This document shows positions 23,337 through 34,559 of a DNA stretch of 64,000 bases, piece by piece (within the stretch, counting starts at the first letter, position 1; each line of letters opens with the position of its first letter). A model generated the notes under the pieces. It was not told where the DNA came from and did not search any database. It saw only the letters and a list, made by a program, of their open reading frames with translations. The stretch spans positions 77,900,224 through 77,964,223 of the forward strand of contig JARWIR010000002.1 of the NCBI GenBank assembly GCA_029959085.1. The letters are read 5' to 3'. Origin of the DNA: Nemophila menziesii. Lineage: Eukaryota; Streptophyta; Magnoliopsida; Boraginales; Hydrophyllaceae. The translations under genes were made by a program, and so were the position numbers.

Positions 23337-26074
23337 TTTTTTTAAGACATAATTAGGACTTATATTAAAAAGAAAGGTGCAGGTCACCCAACACCTGTGG
23401 GGCTAAGCCCATTACGGACAATACACAAAAGATTTAAAAGTTCAAAAGGGGATTACAAAACCAGTTCGAATAAGAAATAAACAAGAATAAGCTTTAGCGA
23501 GGCAATCAACCACTTTTTTAGCCGTTCTCCTAATTTCACTAATTTGCAGGTTAGTGTGGACTTTAGCCAATATTTTGATATCTTCAAGGATAGTCCTAAC
23601 TCTCCAGGGGCAGTTCGTGTTTAAGGAATAAATGGCTTTAAGAACGGTTTTAGCATCAGTCTCAATTCTGGTGTAATGGGAGGCCTTTTCAACGAAGAAA
23701 AGAATGGAATTTCTAAGCGCCTTTTGCTTCGGCTTCAAGACTTGAGTTGGTGTTGATCTTCATAGCAAATCCTGGGATGATCTTACCTTAACAGTCACGC
23801 ATGGCGGCAGTTGCTGTAGCTTTCCCTTAGTTTCTGTGAGGCATCAAGATTAAGTTTGTAAGTTTGCTGTGGTGGTCTAGACGATGTAGAAGTTGTTGCA
23901 ATCCAAGATGGAGGGGCAGCTGAATAATTAGAATGAGGGGGTTGGAAATGGGGCCTATAAACAGTTGAACTTCCCTGCAAATGTTATTAACAAGGATAAG
24001 GCATGTAACATAATTAACAGGGACTTGTTTAAAAATAATTTGGTTACGCATAATCCAAATTACCCAAAAGAAATTGTGACCGTGGACAAAAGCTGTGATT
24101 TACTAGTAGTTGATTGCACACTATCAAGTAAATTATGAATCCAACAGTTAATGCCCAAGTTAAATAAAGATCTGTCCCAAAGTGTATTGGTAATAAACAC
24201 CAAATTTTTCTAGTCCATTCATATCTAATAAACAAGTGCTCAATGGTTTCCTCCTCTTTGAGACAAATATTACAAAGATAAGTAGAAGAGCATCTCCTGA
24301 TGTATCTCTTTTTCTCAGTAGAAAGGGCATTGGAAAGAACACGCCAAAGAAAAAATTGATACTTAGGAGGGATCTTAGAGGACCAGTTAAGTTCAAAAAG
24401 GTTCTGGTCAAGGGAACGTGAAGGGCTAGGATTAGATGGAGGAAGAGTAAAATAATCAACCGCTTAAGTACCCAGACTTTGATGAATAATTGCCATTTGG
24501 AGTATAAGGCCAGATGAGTCTATCAGACTAGGTAGTCCAAGGGGTATCAAGATCAAGAATTCTCTTAGCAACATATTGAGTAAAAAGGGATTTAACAAGA
24601 TTAAGCTTCCAAGATTTGTTCTGGCTATCAAAAAGATCAGCCATGAATTTGGGAAAATAAGGGTCGTCACAGTAGAAAGTGGTTTTTTCGATTAGGGAGT
24701 ACGACCAATTATCTTTCCAAATTTTAGTATTATGACCATCTCTAATAGGAGTAATGGCATGCCTCTTGATGAATCTGAATCCTTTACAGATACTATTCCA
24801 GATCCACGAGGCCCCTCTAACAGAGGTAGTGTCCTATGGTTCATGCCAAACGGAAAATAAATTCCTCTAAGAACTTGATGAACCAAGGAGTTAGGGAAAC
24901 CATAATAGACCAAGCATAATTGGAGAGAAGGACAATATTTAAAGCTTCCAAATTTTTTATGCGTAATCCACCTAACAACTTTGGGGTCGTGATTTTATTC
25001 CAATTAACCCAATGTATCCCTCTGTCTTCTTCATCCCCCCACTGGAAATGGAAGGTAAGGGATTTAAGCTTTTTAATAGTACCTTTAGGGATGGCTATAA
25101 GGCTCATAAAATAGGTAGGGAAAGCATGAATAATAGAAGAGATACGAGTAGCTTTCCTGCCACAGAAAGAAGGGACTTTTTCCACCCACTTAATTTGGAA
25201 GCAGCTTTAGAGATAAGTCCATCCATGGCCTTGATCTTTGAATTACACCACTCCATAGGAAGACATGGGTATAACCCCAGGTACTTGACCACATGCATTC
25301 GTAAAGCATCAACCAAAATACATTTCATGTTTAACTTAGTATTAGGGCTAAGTAAAATAGAGGATTTATTCAGATTAATAGAAAGGCCAGAAGAAAAAAA
25401 AAACTTACAAATAATTTCCTTGAAAGCGTGGATTTCAAGAAATAAATTGCGAAGGAAGAAGATTGAGTGATTAGCAAACAACAGATAATGGATAGCAGGA
25501 CCATGTCTACTCAGTTTAATACCATGGATATCTCTATTTTGAAATCTTTTTCAATGAGGTTTGATAGAACGTTAGAGGCAATGATGAAGAGATAGGGAGG
25601 GAGGGGGTCTCCCTGTCTAAGCCCACGTGAAGGATTGAAATAGAAGAGGGTTGTCCATCACATATAACATTAAAGCGAACAGAAGTGACACAGTTAGTGA
25701 TAAGATTAACCCAAGCCTTTGAGAATCCTAATAAATGGAGGACTTTAAGAAGAAAAGACCAACTCACCTTATCATAGGCCTTATGGATATCGGCTTTGAT
25801 AATGGAAAATCTATCCTTAGAATTTTTCCTAGGGTGTTTCAGTTTGTGAATAACTTCATAAACGATAATAATATTATCCTAGATTAACCTACCCTTGATA
25901 AAGGCATATTGGCATGGAGAAATAATTATAAGGATAATCCGAGTTAGACGAAGGACCACAATTTTTGAAATAATCTTATAAAGAAAATTGGTGTAAGAGA
26001 TGGGAAGATATTGGCTAAACTTTTGAGGATTCTTGCACTTAGGGATAAGAATAATGTTAGTATCATTTATAATC
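23337..26074 (-). pseudogene. LINE ORF2 and 3' end (copy 2 of the LINE at 1-2442)
   Basis: Same element as at the left edge, here with its 3' end (T7 on the plus strand at 23337-23343). Read right to left: RT from about 26070 (the catalytic KAYDK block near 25770), post-RT block 25185-24841 (GGLRIKNLEALN), zf-RVT around 24400-24130 (CNICLKEEETIEHLF, partly frameshifted), and RNase H at 23738-23442 (RIETDAKTVLKAI, VVDCLAKAYS). Multiple frameshifts make it non-functional. Copy 1 lacks about 55 bp present here at 24400-24455. Both copies are cut at the same RT position by an LTR, so they are duplicates of one composite rather than two insertions. Confidence 0.92.
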
Positions 26075-26635
26075 TGATGTCTCTCATGTTCTAATTATAT
26101 GCCCATAGGAGACATCATTTTTGGTGATTATTTGATTAAATCGATAGACTTTTAGTGTTAAATCGTTATATTTCATTTTCCATCCTTGAATTGTAGTATT
26201 TTTCATTTGTTAAGCTTTTGCGCGTTAAATGGTTTGTTTTCGTGCAAATTTTGTAGGTTCTTAATTCTAGTAAGGAGAGGAATCAAGGATTAAAGTCTTA
26301 GATCGTGTAAAGAAATCGAAGGCGACAAGAAATATCCCGAAGAGTTGACAAGTTGAAGTTGCAAATCTGGAAGGCTGATGGTAATTGATGAGTTCGAGTG
26401 ACTTAAACATGGATTAAGCCTCTGAGTTGTAAAGTATATTCGTTCTTTATCGAGTTACGAAGAGTTAGCAAGTTGAATGAGTCAATTCAGAGTTAAATTG
26501 AGAAAGTTATAGCCGTTTTAGTAAAGGGTGTACACCAGTTACGGAATTTGGATTTGAAGAGTGGACTTGTGTCATTTAATATTTCACTAATTCATTTAAA
26601 ATAAGCCCAAGTCCAATTTTAATAGTATATATAGG
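26075..26635 (+). mobile_element. Ty3-type LTR fragment (plus), part 1
   Basis: Begins TGATGTCTCTC with the inverted partner GGAGACATCA, and matches 2443-3003 closely. TATA box at 26626-26634. It is interrupted by a LINE and resumes at about 31296. The intervening stretch equivalent to 3004-3160 is missing. Confidence 0.88.
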
Positions 26636-26800
26636 CTTAGTGGATATCTGTTATGGGCTTCTAATGAGCTATCAGTGTTGGGCTATTTAATTAAGGCTTT
26701 ATTAACCCATACAAATGGGTTTAGTGGATATCTGTTATGCGCTTCTAATGCGCTATCAATGTTGGGCTATTTAATTAAGGCTTGTATTCTTAATATGGGG
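26636..26800 (+). repeat. Two 84-bp tandem units at the LINE 5' end
   Basis: TTAGTGGATATCTGTTATG occurs at 26637 and again at 26721. The units are nearly identical through GGCTATTTAATTAAGGCTT. Because 84 is divisible by three, the repeat is also in frame in the overlapping ORF1 piece. Confidence 0.85.
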
Positions 26801-27121
26801 CCTAAACTCGATCAAGGAAATAATCAAGTAGTGGGCTGGTCCCCTTGGCGTTACGGGGAGATCAAAGAACAATTCGTTGAGTATGAATATCTTAATGTGT
26901 GTGGCCCTAACGCGGATATCGAAGATGGAATGGAGAATGAACAGTATTATTATTGCAGCGCTGAAAACGGTGATGGTCATTTGAGGGGCGATAACATTTT
27001 GAGTGACGATTCTGATGATGATGGTAGTACCCAGGCCGCGCCTGTGAAGGATACCCTCATCAATGCAAATCTTAAGGGTAGCGGCCAGCCCGGGGTAGAA
27101 GCGGCCGGTGTTGATGGATAA
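26675..27121 (+). CDS. LINE ORF1 C-terminal piece
   Basis: 148-residue frame at the 5' end of the inserted LINE. The first 37 residues read through the 84-bp tandem repeat (MLGYLIKA twice) and are probably not original coding sequence. The rest is acidic and Asp/Ser-rich (NILSDDSDDDGSTQ), like the ORF1 tails of the other LINEs here. DUF4283 and the zinc knuckle are absent, so ORF1 is 5'-truncated. It overlaps the ORF2 start by 14 bp. Confidence 0.5.
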   Translation: MLGYLIKALLTHTNGFSGYLLCASNALSMLGYLIKACILNMGPKLDQGNNQVVGWSPWRYGEIKEQFVEYEYLNVCGPNADIEDGMENEQYYYCSAENGDGHLRGDNILSDDSDDDGSTQAAPVKDTLINANLKGSGQPGVEAAGVDG

Positions 27122-30100
27122 CTTTATGATTTGGAATTGTCAAGGGGCAAGGGCACCTGTGACAAGAAATGTAGTAAAGTTCCTCATCTCGAAGTTTAAC
27201 GTGTCTTTAATTTGTCTTTTGGAAGCAAAAATTAAGTCTAGTGATGTTAGATTTTGTAATTTCCTTGGCCAATTCAATAATAAGTTTGTAATGAACCCTG
27301 GAGGAAGAGCTCATAGGTCTGGTATCATTACACTGGCTTGGAAGGATCATATTAAGTTAACAATTATAGTTTCTATTTCAAATTATGTTATCTCTCATGT
27401 GGAGGAATCTAGCTCTATTTTGTGGTATATTATCTTCGTCTATGCTCCTAATGATATGAACAAGAGAGAGAGAAGACTTTATTGATATGTCTAATTGGCT
27501 TCATAATAATCAATATCCGACTCTCATTATTGGTGATTTTAATGAGATACGCAACGCATCGGAAAAACAAGGTAAGTTACAACCCAATCTGGAGAGGATG
27601 CTCAAATTTAATGATTTTATAAATATAAACAATCTCATCGACATTCGTACAAAGGGTTGCTTTTTTACGTGGTCTAATAAAAGACAAGGAACAGAAAATG
27701 TCAAAGAAAGGTTAGATAGAGGTTTAGCAACGAAGGAATGGTATAATAGTTTCCCTGACACGACTATTAAGGTCCCACCAGCTGTGGGATCTGATCATTC
27801 TCCGTTAATTGTTCAAAGGAGTAATAAATGCAAAACTAATAATAGATATTTTATGTTTGAATCGAGGTGGCTTGAAAATAGTGAATGTAAAGAAGTGGTT
27901 AGCAAATCTTGGAATAAATTCAGAAATTTTGATAATGTCAAGAATTTTATTATGAAAAGAGACGAGACATGTATGGCGTTGGTGGGCTGGAGTAAAGAAT
28001 GTTTTTTTAATGCAAGGAAATTATTGGATAAATATCAAGGCATATTGGAGAAATTACAATATGGGGAACCGACTAAGGATAATCTAGAATTGGAAAGAAA
28101 GATTAGAGCGGAAATGGAAGATTTATGAAAACAAGAGGAAGCATTTTGGGCGGATAGAGCTTGCGATGAACAAATAAAAAAAGGTGATAAAAACACAAAG
28201 TATTTCTTCGCAAAGACAACGATGCAGCGAAATATTAATCGTATTAATGAGTTAAAGATAAAAAATGGGGAATGGATTGAGAATCAAGATGAAATAAAAA
28301 ATATTATTCAAGATTATTTTTCAATTTTTTTTAGAATGACTATGTAGATCACATCGAAGAGGTTTCTAATCATACGCCGTGCAAAATTGATGATAAGATG
28401 AATGAGAATCTTATTAGGACACCTGATTTGGATGAGGTTAAGATGGCGGTCATCTCAATGTCGGGCTCAAAGGCACCAGGTCCAGATGGTTTACCAAGCC
28501 AATTCTATCAAGAATTTTGGGATATTATTAAATTTGACATATTTAAAATAATTGTTGATTTCTTTGAGAACAAGGCGTCATTGGATAAAATTAATGATAC
28601 TATTATCACGCTGGTTCCTAAAAGTAAATCTCAGGAAGGGGTTACGGATTTCAGGTCGATTTCATGTATTAATTTCATATATAAAATTATAGCGAAAATC
28701 ATGGCTACAAGGCTCCAACCCTTGATGAATGAGATTATTTCTCCCACACAGTCAGCATTCATAAAAGGTAGGAGTATCCAGGACAATATATTAATTGCTC
28801 AGGAAGTGGGTTTTTTCATGAAGAATAAGAGGAAATCAAACAAACACTACGGGGCGGTAAAAGTTGATATGGCCAAGGCCTATGATCAAGTGAATTGGAT
28901 ATTTTTGGTGGCAATATTGAGAAAATTAGGCTTTTGTGATAAATGGATTGATTTACTATATAGATGTATATCGTCGGTCTCATATCAAGTCAAGGTTAAT
29001 GGTGAACGTCTCAAGAAGTTTAAACCGGAGAGAGGTATCCGTCAAGGCGACCCGATGTCTCCCCTCCTATTTGCAATGTTAGCTGAAGCTCTCATTGGTC
29101 TCATTAATTATGAATGTCGGGAAGGTAATATCAAAGGAATTTCTTTGGCTAGGGCAGCACCAAGGCTTACTCATCTATTATTTGCGAATGATGCACTGTT
29201 TTTCATAGAGATAAATGATACGGAAATTGAAGCTTTCTCGAGGGTTCTTAACTTATTTTGTTGTGCGTCAGGCCAAAAGATTAATTTTGGGAAGTCATCC
29301 ATCATGTTTAGTAAAGGTTTCTCAGATGAGAAGGCTATGGAGATAGCGGAGAAGCTCAACATTAAATATACAAATGATTTTGGGAAATACTTGGGGATCC
29401 CGCTTACACTCAAAAGATCTAAGGGTGAGAATTTAGCGTATATTAGAGATAAAATTCTTAATAAGTCAGCTAGCTGGATGGCCAATCTTTTATCAGACGG
29501 TGGAAGAGAAATCCTTATCAAAGCAGTCCTACAAGCTATTCCAAACTACGCTATGTCAATTTTTGAGTCCCCATTTAATATTTGCAAGGCAATGAGTAGT
29601 ATGGTTGCGAATTTCTGGTGGAATTCGGGTGCCAAGAAGAAAATCCACTGGGTAGCTTGGAAAAGAATTGCTAAGTCAAAAAATATTGGAGGCATTGGAT
29701 TTAGGGATTTTCAAAAAATGAATTTAGCTTTACTGGCGGGTCAAGCATGGAGATTATGGCATAATCAAGATTCTTTGGTTTTTAAAGTACTCAAAGGGAT
29801 TTATTTTCCAACTACGGATATGCGGAATACCAAATTGAAAAATAGAAGGTCATGGAGCTGGGCAAGTATTTTCCAAGGTTTACAATTTATCAAAAATGAA
29901 AGCCTATGGCAAATTGGTAATGGTCAAAAAATAAATTTATGGGATGATATTTGGATTAGGAAAGGGTATAAATTAGAAAAACCTGATAATTGTGGTTTAA
30001 ACAAGGCTGCGGAATGTTTTAACAATGATATGTCTAATTGGAACTTTGACACGCTCAATAGAATATGTACCATAAGAGATATGATGGAAATCAGGAAAAT

Positions 30101-31268
30101 TCCAATAATGAATCTAGAGAAAGATGATGAGATCGTATGGACAACAACGAGAGTGGGAATTATTCTACTAAATCCGGATATCATCGGTTAATTCAATTGG
30201 AAGATGAAAAGAATGGATCATTCTCAAAGGAGGGTGAGTTAATTAACAAAGAACTATTCAATATTATTTGGAAATCTAATGTACCGTCGAAAGTTAGGAA
30301 TTTTTTGGAATATCCACAACAATGCTATACCAACTAAAAATAATCTACATAAAAGGAAATGCATGGCGGATGACACTTGTGAATGGTGCGAATCAGGGAC
30401 TGAGAATGTTGAGCACATATTCTTGGAGTGTAATTTCAGCAAAAGCGTATGGGCTAACTGTCAACTACAAATTAAGATTGAAGAAAAGATGGAAAACAAG
30501 ATAGGAAATTGGATAATTAAAGTCAGTGAAAGTTACTCAAAGAATGGATGGGATAAGAGATATGTGACGGCTGTGATTCTCCTTACATTATGGAATATAT
30601 GGAAAGTTAGAATGAAAGGTTTATTTGAGAAAAAGAAATGGGCAGTACAGGAAATCTTAGAAAAAACGAAATTCACCATGAAGTACCTTTTTGGAGAAAG
30701 AAAAGAAATGGGACAAATTGGCAGAAGTAGAACTGAGGAACAAAGCAAGGAGGATGATAATGATAATCCAATATTTCATGATAATGCTGATTTGATATGG
30801 CTGTGTGACGCATCACATACAAAAAGTTGGGAGCCGACAAGTATGGTGTCGATTTCAATTAACAAAGAAGGTGAAGTCAGGAATATTATTACTAAGAGAG
30901 CAAGAGTAAATTGTAGTCTGGAAGGTGAGATGTGGACGGTCTTATTAGCGATGATATCGGCTGCAAATCATGGATTTAAGAGTAGCTCTTTCTACTCTGA
31001 TAACCTTGAGGTGGTTCAAGGTATTAATAGATAGGAAGGAATCGACTGAAGGATTCGTCCCATGATTTCCGAAGCATGGAGGTGGATAGGAAGATTCCCG
31101 GATTGGAAAATCAATCATATAAGAAGGAAATTCAATGGGGTAGCGGATATCCTGGCTAAAAGTACTAGACTTAATATAGACTTATCTAATTGTCCTACTA
31201 GGTCATTAGTAGAGTTTTATGCATCTATTAATAATGTATATTCGGCTTGTACCAGACATCTATGTTAG
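27108..31268 (+). pseudogene. LINE ORF2: endonuclease, RT, zf-RVT, RNase H (broken)
   Basis: Endonuclease 27108-about 27830 (MIWNCQGARAP, LIIGDFNEIR, CFFTWSNKRQ, GSDHSPLIV) with a frameshift near 27483. A TGA at 28126-28128 and a frame change near 28340 follow. Reverse transcriptase 28398-about 29600: SGSKAPGPDGLPSQFY, SAFIKGRSIQDNIL, VDMAKAYDQVNW, GIRQGDPMSPLLFA. The active-site FADD reads FAND (near 29185), so the first catalytic Asp is lost. zf-RVT (CEWCESGTENVEHIFLEC) is reached after frameshifts near 30160 and 30300. RNase H (LIWLCDAS, GEMWTVLLAM, YSDNLEVVQGI, VADILAKS) is split by a stop at 31032. Not functional. Confidence 0.92.
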
Positions 31269-31295
31269 ACTTTTTATTGACAAAAAATATAAATA

Positions 31296-31553
31296 AATTA
31301 TGTATTAGACATGAGTTCATTTATTTTTATTTCTTTAGTATTAATTTCTATTATGAGTTAAATACTCTAAGTGTTTGAGAATCTCTTTAATGGGTTGAGC
31401 CCCATTTTATTTAGTTAATGTTTTTGAATTTGGGATTGAAAGATTTAATTTGAATTGGGTAATTTAGTATTCTCTATTATCGTGAATTTATTTACTGTCT
31501 TTGAAGTCATGAATCAAATATATGAATTAGTAATTAATTTATTCATTATAGTG
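31296..31553 (+). mobile_element. Ty3-type LTR fragment (plus), part 2
   Basis: Resumes at AATTATGTATTAGACATGAG, equivalent to 3161 in the left-edge copy, and runs to about 31553. There it changes abruptly into the 5' leader of a minus-strand element. The hairpin boxes and U5 of this plus LTR are lost. Confidence 0.85.
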
Positions 31554-31612
31554 AATAAAATAAAAATAACAATTAAACTACTAAAAATTAATACCAGGGT
31601 CACACGCTACCG

Positions 31613-31629
31613 TCCCCGGCAGCGGCACA
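31613..31629 (-). other. Primer-binding site (tRNA-Asp type), mutated
   Basis: Sense strand resembles TGGCGCCGCTGCCGGGG, complementary to the 3' end of plant tRNA-Asp, but the GGCGCC core is damaged (GCGGCACAA on plus). It lies a few bases inside the LTR end at 31637. Confidence 0.75.
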
Positions 31630-31636
31630 AAAAACT

Positions 31637-32718
31637 TGGTGGGTCCTGGTGTGTTATAAAATTAAAAACTAAAATAGAAGGAACCACAATACCGCAAGTG
31701 TACGATTGTCCAAGTAATATCCGATAAATCGGATTTCGTTCTCAGGGACAGATTAGGCATAACTCAGGTATCAATCAAATACTAGTAGTAATTGCTTAAC
31801 AGAAAAGTAAAATAAAATATTTTTGTTTTGTTTTTAAATTTAAGATGTAAGAAAATAAATTACTGAAATAAAATAAAGCAAGTAAATAAGATTTAACTTA
31901 AGAAGAGAAAGAGTACTTGATCCTCGCAAGGGTTTCACCTAACCTATCTAATTAATGATTCTGTTTAAGGGCTAAAGTGGTATTATTGTGCTAGTCGGGA
32001 ATCTAATATCTCCTAACTCCCGTCAGGGTGGACTTAGAAACTATCCTACGGTATTATAAACCCCGTCAGGGTAATTATAAGATACTTTCAGATGAATAAT
32101 ATTTTACCTCATAGGCTGCATGGTTAGTTAAGCCCGTCAGGGTCAATAACGAATACTACGCGTCTATTATCTAAGTTTGTAATTAAACGACCCGTTAAGG
32201 CGATCACTTTGCCACTTAAGGGAATAACTTAATTACTATGAGGTAAGTTTGATTCATGACTTCAAAATTAGTGATTAAAACAAAATAATAGTCAACACAA
32301 AATACCTAGTCTAATTTAAACCATTAAATCCCAAATTCAGAAAACATAAATTAAATAGAATTGGGTTCAATCCATATAGCGATTCTCAAGTACTAAAGGA
32401 ATTAGTTCATAACGGAATTAAAAACTGAAATAAAATAAAAGGAATACATAATTCTCAATACAGAAAAGAAATAGGATAACCTAATGGTTGGGTTGGCTGT
32501 TGTTGGAAGAACAAAATTCCTCCAGCTCTAGTTTCACCTCTGCCTTCTTGCTCTAACTTGAAAATATAAAGCCTCTGATGTAATTATATGAAGTGTGTAA
32601 AAAAGAGGCTAAAGGGTCTATTTATACTTGTAAAAACAGATTAGGGCTAAGGTTAAGAGGATTAGGTCAAATTATAAAAATCCCAATCCCATCGTTTCTT
32701 TTAATTCCCGTAACTGGT
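31637..32718 (-). mobile_element. LTR A (first part of U3 missing)
   Basis: The left boundary TGGTGGGTCCTGG is the sense end CCACCA. Contains the conserved CCGCAAGTGTACG word, the four hairpin boxes (32019-32028, 32062-32071, 32133-32142, 32191-32200) and a TATA box at 32617-32626 (minus). About 450 bp of U3, including the TGATGTCT end, are replaced by gag sequence. Confidence 0.9.
32617..32626 (-). promoter_or_regulatory. LTR A TATA box
   Basis: TATAAATAGA on the minus strand. Identical boxes lie at 34458-34467 (LTR B), 35692-35701 (LTR C) and 57196-57205 (LTR E). Transcription starting about 30 bp downstream would give a leader of roughly 950 nt before the primer-binding site. Confidence 0.65.
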
Positions 32719-33338
32719 CTAACACTCTGAGGATAATACCTATCAAAAAAAGCAGTCTAAAGTTGATCCCAAGTCAAAATCTCATCGTGTGGTTGCTGAT
32801 CATACCACTCACTCGCTCATCCAATGAGGAAAAATGGAAACATATGAAAGTACATTTGCTCTTGGGTTACTCTAGGGCTAACATATGCATCACAGATTTG
32901 CATGAACTTATACATAGCTCTAATAGGATCTTCACGAGCCGCACCACTATACTGTTTGATATTTCTAAACTGATTAATCATACCCGCATCTGGTCTAAAT
33001 CGAATTCCTTGAATAGCGGGAGGACGGAGACCTAGTGGTGGTAAACGGAAAGGTCTATATTTATTAGGTTGGAAGAGTCGCGACCCATCATCTTGAAATT
33101 CTACACCATTATCGTTAAGTGGTTGTTGTCCTCCTAGAGGAATTGGGAATTGAGAATTTTGGACTCCTACCGGTAGAACTGGTAATACTGGTGGAACTAT
33201 CGGAAGACCATTTTCATCCAACTGAATTTCGGGATCTTCAACATTATGAGCGTTTAAATCCTCCATTTCTTTTGCTTTCTTTTCCTCCTTCTTTCTCTTG
33301 TTTTGAGCTCGGATTAGTCTCTCGGGATTCGAGAGCAT
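32719..33338 (-). pseudogene. Retrotransposon gag, N-terminal part (array unit 1)
   Basis: Start ATG at 33338, about 130 bp from the primer-binding site. The first 173 codons are open: a basic and acidic start (MLSNPERLIRAQNKRKKEEK), a Pro-rich linker, then the beginning of the gag core (PIRAMYKFMQICDAYVSPRV, YFHMFPFFLIG). A TGA at 32817-32819 replaces a Gly codon that is intact in unit 2, and the frame is then lost into LTR at 32718. The core matches the start of the Retrotrans_gag domain of Tat/Athila-like elements, whose protein forms the virus-like particle. The truncated product lacks the rest of the core and the zinc knuckle. Confidence 0.85.
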
Positions 33339-33454
33339 ACACCAAACCTGTAAAAACCTGAGAAGAAACTAGACAAAGAAAAGCGTAAAACCGAAAAATA
33401 AATTAAAAATAACATTAAACTACTAAAAATTAATACCAAGGTCACATGCTACCG

Positions 33455-33472
33455 TCCCCGGCAGCAGCGCCA
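33455..33472 (-). other. Primer-binding site, LTR B
   Basis: Sense TGGCGCTGCTGCCGGGGA, six bases inside the LTR end at 33479. It matches the tRNA-Asp-type site with one or two changes. Confidence 0.85.
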
Positions 33473-33478
33473 AAAAAT

Positions 33479-34559
33479 TGGTGGGTCCTGGTGTGTTATA
33501 AAATTAAAAACTAAAATAGAAGGAACCACAATACCGCAAGTGTACGGTTGTCCAAGTAATATCCGATAAATCGGATTTCGTTCTCAGGGACAGATTAGAC
33601 ACAACTCAGGTATCAATCAAATAGTAGTAGTAATTGCTTAACATAAAAGTAAAATAAAATATTTTTGTTTTGTTTTTAAATTTAAGATGCAAGAAAATAA
33701 ATTAATGAAATAAAATAAAGCAAATAAATAAGATTTAACTTAGAAGAGAAAGAGTACTTGATCCTCGCAAGGGTTTCACCTAACCTATCTAATTAATGCT
33801 TCTGTTTAAGGGCTAAAGTGGTATTATTGTGCTAGTCGGGAATCTAATATCTCCTAACCCCCTTCAGGGTGGACTTAGAAGCTATCCTACGGTATTATAA
33901 ACCCCGTCAGGGTGATTATAAGATACTTTCAGATGAATAATATTTTACCTCATTGGCTGCATGGTTAGTTAAGCCCGTCAGGGTCAATAACGAATACTAC
34001 GCGTCTATTATCTAAGTTTGTAATTAAACGACCCGTTAAGGCGATCACTTTGCCACTTAAGTGAATAGCTTAATTACTATCAGGTAAGTTTGATTCATGA
34101 CTTCAAAATTAGTGATTAAAACAAAATAATAGTCAACACAAAATACCTAGTCTAATTTAAACCATTAAATCCCAAATTCAGAAAACATAAATTAAATAGA
34201 ATTGGGTTCAATCCATATAGCGATTCTCAAGTACTAAAGGAATTAGTTCATAACGGAATTAAAAACTGAAATAAAATAAAAGGAATACATAATTCTCAAT
34301 ACAGAAAAGAAATAGGATAACCTAATGGTTGGGTTGGCTGTTGTTGGAAGAACGAAATTCCTCCAGCTCTAGTTTCACCTCTGCCTTCTTGCTCTAACTT
34401 GAAAATATGAAGCCTCTGATGTAATTATATGAAGTGTGTAAAAAAGAGGCTAAAGGGTCTATTTATACTTGTAAAAACAGATTAGGGCTAAGGTTAAGAG
34501 GATTAGGTCAAATTATAAAAATCCCAAACCCATCGTTTCTTTTAATTCCCGTAACTGGT
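33479..34559 (-). mobile_element. LTR B (first part of U3 missing)
   Basis: Near copy of LTR A with the same truncation point next to gag. The first hairpin box is altered to CCCTTCAGGG on plus (about 33860); the others are kept. TATA box at 34458-34467. Confidence 0.9.

Larger units (their letters stand above)
26636..31295 (+). mobile_element. LINE inserted in the plus-strand LTR, 4.7 kb
   Basis: Runs from the first base not shared with the uninterrupted LTR (26636) to an A-rich tail (acaaaaaatataaata). It contains a partial ORF1 and a complete but broken ORF2. There is no target duplication; instead about 157 bp of LTR are missing at the site, so insertion was accompanied or followed by a deletion. 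Closely related in sequence to the LINE at 45.4-51.4 kb and different from those at 8703 and 23337. Confidence 0.9.
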
